Source: Pseudomonas ovata (GTDB lineage: Bacteria > Pseudomonadota > Gammaproteobacteria > Pseudomonadales > Pseudomonadaceae). Taken from it: a stretch of 32,918 bases of DNA. Numbering within the stretch: position 1 is the stretch's first letter; each line of letters opens with the position of its first letter. The position numbers and the translations under genes are program-made. The notes under the pieces were generated by a model, which had not been told where the DNA came from, did no database searches, and saw nothing but the letters and a program-made list of their open reading frames with translations. Positions 9,108 to 15,413 of the stretch are shown piece by piece. Where the stretch lies: assembly GCF_003131185.1 (NCBI RefSeq), contig NZ_QFFU01000040.1, forward strand, positions 1 through 32,918, given 5' to 3'.

Positions 9108-10307
9108 ATGGCAAAGGAAACATTGCAGCAACTCAATGAGGATTCAAAACCCGGCCTGGATGAATTGAGCCGCGTCGCCAATGACGTGTTCAGTGCCGCG
9201 TCGGGTACTGCTGAGGGCACAGGCCGCGACCCCGGCCTGTTGATCACCACCGAAGATGTCCGGAAAATCCGCCGTTATGTCGACACCGGGCTGGCCTTGC
9301 CCACCGATCCGCAGCAGATCAAACACCTGCTGGGCAATTACGAAAGCGATATCGTCGGTCTCAAGTCCGAGGACATTGTGCGCCTGTACCTGAGCATTCG
9401 TGCCCATGCCGGCAGTTGGTCGGTACTTGAGAACGACATGCGTGCGGTCGGCAGTGACCTGCATGTGTTTTCCGGCAACCTGATCGGCACGGTGCAGGAG
9501 ACCGTCGACTACATCAAGAGCCTGGACGCCTGGCGTACCCTGGACCTGGAGGGCCTGACACCCGAGCAGGTCGAGCAAATGCCGCCTGCCAGCCTGGAAG
9601 AAGGTGACCGCAAGAAAATGCCCGGGCTGCTGGCACTGGTTGATGAGCTCAGGTTGCACATCAAGGCACACAGCGCCAGTACCTTGCGGGTCAGGGACGG
9701 TGTGGCGGTCTTCAAGGGTACGTTGCGCGAGGGCATCGCGCCTGAAGTCGCCTTGAAGATCAGACTGACCGACGCGGCGCAGTCCAGTGGCGACATTGCC
9801 GGTCTCAAGGACGAGATCAACACGCTCAACGAGCGTATCGAGCAAAAGATTCGCGAGTATGAGCAGTACAGCAAGTACAAGTGGGTCGGGTGGTGGTGGG
9901 GGCCGATTGGCGGGGCGATCAGCCTGTCGATCTATGGCCCGAAAGCGGCGGCGGTGCTGAAGGAAAAGAACGCGCTGGTCGAGCAAAAAAGCGCACTGCA
10001 GAACCAGCTCAGGCAGCTCGACACGTTTATTGCCGACATGCACACGCTGGAGACCAGTTTGCAGGATCTCAAGATCAGGATCGATGGCGCCATCAGCAGC
10101 ACAGGTGAACTGGAAAGCCTTTGGGTCTTGTTGAAAGACCTGGTGGATTCGTCGGCCCGGCACTTGGAAACTTTGGATAACGTCCGGCTGCTGGTGATCT
10201 TCGTTTCGCGTTTCAAGAACATGATTTCCCATTGGCAGGATATACAGAAACATGCCCTGGACTTGCTCACGGCCTTCAATAAGGCCTTAAGCGAAAGTCG
10301 ACGCTAA
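9108..10307 (+). CDS. Alpha-xenorhabdolysin-type binary toxin subunit A (XaxA-like)
   Basis: A 399-residue, largely helical protein without signal peptide. It resembles subunit A of the XaxAB/YaxAB/PaxAB family, the two-component alpha-pore-forming cytolysins of Xenorhabdus, Yersinia and Photorhabdus. In that family, A and B assemble on target membranes into a large pore. Visible features are long amphipathic helices, a strongly hydrophobic aromatic-glycine segment at residues 259-284 (KWVGWWWGPIGGAISLSIYG, the membrane-facing tip) and flanking coiled-coil heptads. The ATG at 9108 is chosen because AAGGAA lies about 8 bases upstream. Its partner lies 36 bases downstream in the same direction, the family's usual pair. 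Assignment is by recognised pattern and gene pairing; no search was run. Confidence 0.82.
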   Translation: MAKETLQQLNEDSKPGLDELSRVANDVFSAASGTAEGTGRDPGLLITTEDVRKIRRYVDTGLALPTDPQQIKHLLGNYESDIVGLKSEDIVRLYLSIRAHAGSWSVLENDMRAVGSDLHVFSGNLIGTVQETVDYIKSLDAWRTLDLEGLTPEQVEQMPPASLEEGDRKKMPGLLALVDELRLHIKAHSASTLRVRDGVAVFKGTLREGIAPEVALKIRLTDAAQSSGDIAGLKDEINTLNERIEQKIREYEQYSKYKWVGWWWGPIGGAISLSIYGPKAAAVLKEKNALVEQKSALQNQLRQLDTFIADMHTLETSLQDLKIRIDGAISSTGELESLWVLLKDLVDSSARHLETLDNVRLLVIFVSRFKNMISHWQDIQKHALDLLTAFNKALSESRR

Positions 10308-10343
10308 CACCCCGGCCCACTAATAATCATTAAGGATGATGAG

Positions 10344-11357
10344 ATGACCGTTCATAGACTGGAAACCCCTCTTCAATTACCCGCGGTCGACATGACCACC
10401 CTCAATACAGCACGCGCACAACTCAGGCACCTGGCCGAAGCGCTCACCGATATCTATCTGCCGGTCAAGCATGAAGCCCTGAAGGGCCTGCTCACCGAAC
10501 TGGGCAACACCGACAAGGCTGCGCTGGATAGCTTGGCTCTGGTGCCCGGGCTACTGGATAACGACGGCTTGCAGGACCTGCTGAGTGCCTTGGCGCGACT
10601 CAAGGGCGACCCGCCTGACGAACAGACCCTCAAGGCCATCGACGAGATCAGCGCAGAAATCGAGTCGCAAGTGCAGGCAGCCCGTAGCGGCCTGGACAGC
10701 CGGGCGCGAGACCTTGACGATGCGCTGGTCAACCTGGCGCATGTGAACGTCGGTGATGTCGATCACCTGATCCCCCCGATCGAGGCAGAACTTGCCCGCC
10801 TCGATGCGGTGATCGCTGCCCAGGAAGGTCCCCTGGCCAAACTGCTCGAACAGGAAGGCATGCTCAACACGCTGATAGCCGATATCGAGGCCATCAGCCT
10901 CTGGGACAAGTTCAAGACCCTGGCCGACTCGCTGAAGGCGCTGATCGACATCGACCCCAGGAATCCGCTGATCGGTTCTATCAAGGCCGGCATCGAAGGC
11001 CTGGGCAACATGCTCAACCTGGCCAGTGAGTCGCTCAAGTACGAGCACCTGGTTCGACAGCGCGAGCGTATCCAGGCGCAACTCGACGACCTGCAAGGCA
11101 ATTCCCGGCAACTACGCCTGCAACGCCAGGCCGAAAGCCGCAAGCTGGAACAACTCAAGCAACTCAAGCTGATCGAGGCCCCGCAGCAGAGCTATGCCCA
11201 GGAAATCGGCAAGCTGCTGGAGGCACTCAAGCGCTTCCAGGCCTTGCACCCGGCGCTGGCGCTGGAGCACATTGAGGCACAGGCTTCTGCCTTCATCGCC
11301 AATGGCCGGGTGCTGAGCGATTACCTCAACGGGCTGCGCCGTGCCTGGCGCAGCTAA
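10344..11357 (+). CDS. Alpha-xenorhabdolysin-type binary toxin subunit B (XaxB-like)
   Basis: A 337-residue helical protein without signal peptide, matching the usual length of XaxB-type subunits (about 340). Long coiled-coil helices flank a moderately hydrophobic hairpin at residues about 193-229 ('LADSLKALIDIDPRN' to 'IEGLGNMLNLA'). That is the position where the family has its membrane-inserting segment. In characterised members the two components join into pore-forming heterodimers (family knowledge). The start has AAGGATGATGAG just upstream. It is co-transcribed with subunit A. Its stop overlaps the end of the convergent Sel1 gene by 4 bases. No secretion signal or dedicated exporter is nearby, in line with family members that leave by lysis or unknown routes (inference). 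Confidence 0.82.
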   Translation: MTVHRLETPLQLPAVDMTTLNTARAQLRHLAEALTDIYLPVKHEALKGLLTELGNTDKAALDSLALVPGLLDNDGLQDLLSALARLKGDPPDEQTLKAIDEISAEIESQVQAARSGLDSRARDLDDALVNLAHVNVGDVDHLIPPIEAELARLDAVIAAQEGPLAKLLEQEGMLNTLIADIEAISLWDKFKTLADSLKALIDIDPRNPLIGSIKAGIEGLGNMLNLASESLKYEHLVRQRERIQAQLDDLQGNSRQLRLQRQAESRKLEQLKQLKLIEAPQQSYAQEIGKLLEALKRFQALHPALALEHIEAQASAFIANGRVLSDYLNGLRRAWRS

Positions 11358-12166
11358 GCCACAGGCTCTGGCCGCTGCCTGACAAGGACGTCGCGCAGCG
11401 CCATGCGGTCCGATTCATCCCCCAGATCGGCCGCACGCTGATGATAGGCTCCGGCCAGGGCACGCAATGCCGGGTGAGTCGCCTTGAGCAGGGACTGGCG
11501 ACTGACCCTCAGGAAGTTCAGGTTGCCGCCCGCCAGGGCGGTTTCCAGCCAGGTCACGGCCTGTTCGATATCACCTTGTTCGGCCAGCACCGTGGCATGG
11601 CTGAACTGCCCGCGAAAATCCCCGGCTTCGGCCGAGCGTCGATACCAGGCATGGGCGGCTGTCTTGTCGCTTATACCCGCCAGACCTTCTTCCAGATAAC
11701 GCCCCAGCAGGTTCATCGATTTGGCATGGCCTTGGCGGGCCGCCTGGGCGTAGCAGGCCATGGCCCGACGATGATCCTGTACCACCCCGCGCCCGGTGGC
11801 CAGCAGGTTGGCCAGGTTATACAGCCCCCAGTCAAAACCCTGTTCGGCCGCCTGTCGATAGTGCCCGGCGGCCTGCACGGTGTCGGGCGTACAGCCCCAG
11901 CCATGCTCGTGGCAACGGCCGAGCATGTTGCGCGCCATCAAATGGCCCTGGCGGGCAGCGATGCCGAACCAGGTCACGGCCAGTGCCGGGTCGCGGGCGA
12001 TACCGCGGCCATCGAGCAGGATCTGCCCCAGCAAGGCCTGGGCCTCGACCAGGCCGGTGCTGGCTGCGGCCAGGATCGCCTGGGCCGCGCGGGCCGGGTT
12101 TTCTTCCAGCATGGCGCGCAGGCCATCGCCGTCGAGCTGTTCCTGGCGCGGCAGGTTCCAGGTCAT
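11354..12166 (-). CDS. Sel1-like repeat (TPR-type) protein
   Basis: A 270-residue protein made of about five Sel1/TPR-like repeats of about 36 residues. Telltale cores are 'AQALLGQILLDGRG', 'ARNMLGRCHEHGWG', 'GLYNLANLLATGRG' and 'SMNLLGRYLEEG', each followed by 'A..W...AA..G'. Such repeats build a scaffold for protein-protein contacts; the partner is unknown. There is no signal peptide. It starts 2 bases after the piuC stop codon, so it is translationally linked to that dioxygenase. The same neighbour is found in P. aeruginosa (PA4516 next to PA4515 piuC), from established knowledge. That conserved linkage suggests a role in iron uptake, but none has been shown in this sequence. Confidence 0.92.
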   Translation of the reverse strand: MTWNLPRQEQLDGDGLRAMLEENPARAAQAILAAASTGLVEAQALLGQILLDGRGIARDPALAVTWFGIAARQGHLMARNMLGRCHEHGWGCTPDTVQAAGHYRQAAEQGFDWGLYNLANLLATGRGVVQDHRRAMACYAQAARQGHAKSMNLLGRYLEEGLAGISDKTAAHAWYRRSAEAGDFRGQFSHATVLAEQGDIEQAVTWLETALAGGNLNFLRVSRQSLLKATHPALRALAGAYHQRAADLGDESDRMALRDVLVRQRPEPVA

Positions 12167-12168
12167 GT

Positions 12169-12849
12169 TCAGACCTCGACCCAGCGGCGCAGCAGGTTGT
12201 GATAACTGCCGGTCAGTTGCACCAGCGCCGGGTGGTCCGGCACATCGCGGGCCAGTTGCTGGATGGCGCTGTCCATTTCGAACAGCAGGGCGCGCTGGCT
12301 GTCTTCACGCACCAGGCTCTGGGTCCAGAAAAACGAAGCCAGGCGGGTGCCACGGGTCACGGCATTGACCTTGTGCAGGCTGGTGCCGGGGTACAGCACC
12401 ATGTCGCCGGCCGGCAGCTTGACGCTTTGCGTGCCGTAGGTGTCCTGAATGACCAGTTCGCCGCCGTCGTAGTCGTCCGGGTCGCTGAAAAACAGCGTGG
12501 CCGACAGGTCGGTGCGCACCCGCTCGGCGCTGCCCTTGACCTGGCGCACGGCGTTGTCGATGTGAAATTCGAAGTGGTCACCGGCGGTGTAGCAGTTGAT
12601 CAGCGGCGGAAACACCTTGTGCGGCAGGGCGGCGGACATGAACGGTGGATTGTTCCACAGTCGTTCGATCATGGCCGCACCGATTTCCCGGGTCAGCGCA
12701 TGGTCCTCGGGCAATTGCAGGTTGTGCTTGGCCTTGGCCGACTGGTAGCCGGCGGTCAGCTTGCCATCGGCCCAGTCGGTCTGCTCCAGCGCCTGGCGGA
12801 TGCGCAGGACTTCATCGCGGGTAAACAAGCCAGGAATATGCAGGAGCAT
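12169..12849 (-). CDS. piuC: Fe(II)/2-oxoglutarate-dependent dioxygenase PiuC (PKHD-type hydroxylase)
   Basis: A 226-residue cytoplasmic non-heme iron enzyme of the PKHD/YbiX family. The metal triad is visible as His96-x-Asp98 (in FEFHIDNA) and His159 (in GTSLHKVN); Arg169 (in RGTRLASFFW) is placed to bind 2-oxoglutarate. Its natural substrate is unknown. In P. aeruginosa and in E. coli (YbiX beside Fiu) the gene sits next to a catecholate siderophore receptor and affects uptake of siderophore-drug conjugates (established knowledge). It is divergent from piuA across a 217-base shared regulatory region and is followed directly by the Sel1-repeat gene. Length and motifs are intact. Confidence 0.95.
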   Translation of the reverse strand: MLLHIPGLFTRDEVLRIRQALEQTDWADGKLTAGYQSAKAKHNLQLPEDHALTREIGAAMIERLWNNPPFMSAALPHKVFPPLINCYTAGDHFEFHIDNAVRQVKGSAERVRTDLSATLFFSDPDDYDGGELVIQDTYGTQSVKLPAGDMVLYPGTSLHKVNAVTRGTRLASFFWTQSLVREDSQRALLFEMDSAIQQLARDVPDHPALVQLTGSYHNLLRRWVEV

Positions 12850-12882
12850 GGCGCAGCACCAGTGTGACTGAAGGTGGCGAAT

Positions 12883-12901
12883 GGTAGTGATTCTTATTGA
12901 A
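12883..12901. promoter_or_regulatory. Candidate Fur box between piuC and piuA
   Basis: GGTAGTGATTCTTATTGAA matches 11 of 19 positions of the Fur consensus, with the core 'TGAT....TATT' conserved. It lies in the divergent region between two iron-uptake genes, 34 bases before the piuC start. The match is moderate, and iron regulation is expected mainly from gene function. Confidence 0.45.
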
Positions 12902-12961
12902 TGTGTACAACCTCAAATCGATGACGTGAGCCATGTCGGCATGAAGATTATGTGAAGGCCA

Positions 12962-12979
12962 AGTGTAAAAAGTGTAAAA
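12962..12979. repeat. Tandem 9-bp repeat upstream of piuA
   Basis: AGTGTAAAA occurs twice head-to-tail (12962-12970, 12971-12979), about 27 bases before the candidate -35 box of piuA. Tandem direct repeats spaced by nearly one helical turn are a common site type for response regulators. The binding protein is unknown. Confidence 0.5.
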
Positions 12980-13005
12980 AAGTCGCAAATGTTATGAATT
13001 CTCAA

Positions 13006-13034
13006 TTGCTTATAGAATTTGTTTGCAATATGTT
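13006..13034 (+). promoter_or_regulatory. Candidate piuA promoter
   Basis: TTGCTT (13006-13011) and TATGTT (13029-13034) are separated by 17 bases in an AT-rich stretch. They lie ahead of the piuA ribosome binding site GGGGGAGGGA at 13051-13060. Confidence 0.5.
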
Positions 13035-13066
13035 TCGCGCTTCAATTCCTGGGGGAGGGAATCACG

Positions 13067-15307
13067 ATGTCGCGCCAACCATTACACACCACTTTGGGTT
13101 CATCACCGTCACTGGCCTCGGCCGTCGGTGTCGCCATCGCGGCCTTGTCGGCCGGGTCCATGGCGCATGCCGACGAGCAGAGCGTCACGCTGGGCGCCAC
13201 CAGCATCACCGGCGAGCAGGCCGATACCGCCTACAAGGCTGAAGACTCGGCCTCGAAAAAGTACACGGCACCCCTGCGTGACACGCCCAAGAGCGTGACG
13301 GTGATTGCCCAGCAAGTGATTCGTGACACCGGCGCGACCTCGTTGACCGACGCCCTGCGCACCACGCCAGGCATTACCTTTGGCGCGGGTGAAGGCGGCA
13401 ACCCGAACGCCGACCGGCCGATCATTCGCGGTTTCAACGCCGAGAGCGATATGTTCGTCGACGGCATGCGCGATGTCGCCGCCCAGAGTCGGGAAATCTT
13501 CAATATCGAATCGGTCGAAGTCAGCAAGGGGCCGGGCTCGGCCTTTACCGGCGCCGGCTCCACCGGTGGCAGCCTGAACCTGATCACCAAGGGCGCCCAC
13601 CTGGGCAATGCCTACAACGGCGGCTACGCCTTCGGGTCCGACCAGACCCAGCGCTACACCCTGGACCTCAACCAGCAGGTGGGCGACACCTCGGCCGTAC
13701 GCCTGAACCTGATGAAGCACGACGCCAATGTGGCCGGGCGTGACAACGTCGATGTCGGCCGCTGGGGCGTGGCGCCTTCGTTCGCCTTTGGCCTGGGCAC
13801 TGACACGCGGGTCAAGGTCGACTACTACCACCTGGAAACCGACGACATGCCGGACTACGGCATCCCGTTGACCCTCACCCCTGGACGCAGCAAGTACGTG
13901 GTCGACAAGCCGGTCAGCGTCGACAAGAGCAACTTCTACGGCCTGACCGGCCGCGATTACCGCGAAAGCACCAACGACAGCGGCACCGTGCGCATCGAGC
14001 ACGATTTCAATGACAACCTGACGCTGTCCAACAGCCTGCGCCTGTCGCGCTCGACGCTCGACTACATCGTCACCAACCCGGACGACAGCCGTGGCAACGT
14101 CGCCAACGGCACTGTGTCGCGCTCGGCCAAGAGCCGCAACTCGACTTCCAGCGGCTTCGTCAACCAGACCGACCTGACCGCGAAGTTCGACACCGGTGCG
14201 ATCAGCCACAGCCTGGTCAGCGGCCTGGAGTTCACCTACCAGGACACCCACAACCGCGCCTACAACATTCTCAATGCGTCCGGCGGCGCCATCGCCAGCC
14301 TGTGCTCGGCGGCGCTGCTCAGCTCTGGCGATTGCACCAGCCTGTCCAGCCCTTCGCCCAAGGATGCCTGGAACGGCGTGATCAGCGACAGCGTGGCCTA
14401 CACCGATACCGACACCAAGACCGGTGCGGCCTATGTGTTCGACACCCTGACGTTCAATGAGCAGTGGTCGCTGAACCTGGGCCTGCGCTACGACCACTAC
14501 GACACGCGCTCCAGCGGGTTCGCAGCGGCGCGCGGCACCACCCCAGGCGGCACGTTCGACCGGCAGAAGACCACTGAACTATGGAACTACCAGTTGGGCG
14601 TGGTCTACAAGCCGTTGCCCAATGGCAGCATTTATGCGGCGTTGTCGACGTCGAGCAACCCGTCGGGTGAAACCAGCGGCAACGGCGGGCTGGAGCTGGC
14701 GCTCAACAACGCCGACCTCGACCCGGAAAAGAACCGCAACTACGAAATCGGCACCAAGTGGGACCTGTTCAATGACAACCTGGCGCTGACCGCCGCGCTG
14801 TTCCGCACCGACAAGACCAACGCGCGCATCACCGACCCGGACAACACCACCTACCAGGCGCTCGATGGCGAACAGCGCGTGCAGGGCGTCGAGTTCACCT
14901 ACGCCGGCAACCTCAGCAGTCGCTGGAAAGTCTATGGCGGCTACACCTACATGGAGAGCGAACTGGTCAAGACCACACTGGCCGCCGACCAGGGCAACCA
15001 TATGCCGAGCACGCCGCGCAACAGCTTCAACCTGTGGAGCACCTATGAACTGGTGCCCAAACTGGTCATCGGCGGTGGGGCCACTTATGTGGGCTCGCGC
15101 TTCGGCAACGAGGCCAACTCCATCGAGGTGCCGTCCTACTGGCGCTACGACGCCATGGCCAGCTACGCGCTGACCAAAAACGTCGACCTGCAACTCAATG
15201 TGCAGAACCTGACCGACAAGCGCTATTTCGACCAGGTGTTCCAGACCCACTACGCCCACGTGGCGGCAGGCCGCACCGCGTTGATGAGTGCCAATTTCCA
15301 CTTTTGA
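13067..15307 (+). CDS. piuA: TonB-dependent catecholate siderophore receptor PiuA/Fiu-like
   Basis: A 746-residue outer-membrane receptor importing ferric catecholate siderophores with TonB energy. The signal peptide spans about residues 1-35 and ends SMAHA before DEQSV. The plug domain follows, with 'TPKSVTVIAQQVI', 'TDALRTTPGITFG' and 'IESVEVSKGPGS', the hallmark of siderophore-type plugs close to E. coli Fiu. A 22-strand barrel occupies the rest and ends in 'ALMSANFHF', with the terminal Phe needed for outer-membrane assembly. The start ATG at 13067 has an excellent ribosome binding site. Its neighbours piuC, the Sel1 gene and piuB match P. aeruginosa PA4513-PA4516. A terminator follows. 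The exact siderophore is not deducible. Confidence 0.95.
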   Translation: MSRQPLHTTLGSSPSLASAVGVAIAALSAGSMAHADEQSVTLGATSITGEQADTAYKAEDSASKKYTAPLRDTPKSVTVIAQQVIRDTGATSLTDALRTTPGITFGAGEGGNPNADRPIIRGFNAESDMFVDGMRDVAAQSREIFNIESVEVSKGPGSAFTGAGSTGGSLNLITKGAHLGNAYNGGYAFGSDQTQRYTLDLNQQVGDTSAVRLNLMKHDANVAGRDNVDVGRWGVAPSFAFGLGTDTRVKVDYYHLETDDMPDYGIPLTLTPGRSKYVVDKPVSVDKSNFYGLTGRDYRESTNDSGTVRIEHDFNDNLTLSNSLRLSRSTLDYIVTNPDDSRGNVANGTVSRSAKSRNSTSSGFVNQTDLTAKFDTGAISHSLVSGLEFTYQDTHNRAYNILNASGGAIASLCSAALLSSGDCTSLSSPSPKDAWNGVISDSVAYTDTDTKTGAAYVFDTLTFNEQWSLNLGLRYDHYDTRSSGFAAARGTTPGGTFDRQKTTELWNYQLGVVYKPLPNGSIYAALSTSSNPSGETSGNGGLELALNNADLDPEKNRNYEIGTKWDLFNDNLALTAALFRTDKTNARITDPDNTTYQALDGEQRVQGVEFTYAGNLSSRWKVYGGYTYMESELVKTTLAADQGNHMPSTPRNSFNLWSTYELVPKLVIGGGATYVGSRFGNEANSIEVPSYWRYDAMASYALTKNVDLQLNVQNLTDKRYFDQVFQTHYAHVAAGRTALMSANFHF

Positions 15308-15321
15308 CCGGTGATACCCGC

Positions 15322-15356
15322 AAAGCCCTGCCTATGGTTGTAGGCAGGGCTTTTTT
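15322..15356 (+). terminator. piuA intrinsic terminator
   Basis: A perfect 13-bp stem, AAAGCCCTGCCTA (15322-15334) and TAGGCAGGGCTTT (15341-15353), has a 6-base loop and runs into TTTTTT (15351-15356). It separates piuA from piuB, so piuB may need its own promoter in the 57 bases that follow or depend on readthrough. Confidence 0.93.
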
Positions 15357-15413
15357 GCGAGATGAGAATTAATAACAGTTAGCGCATAATGCGCGCCGCA
15401 ATGGGCCAGCGAG

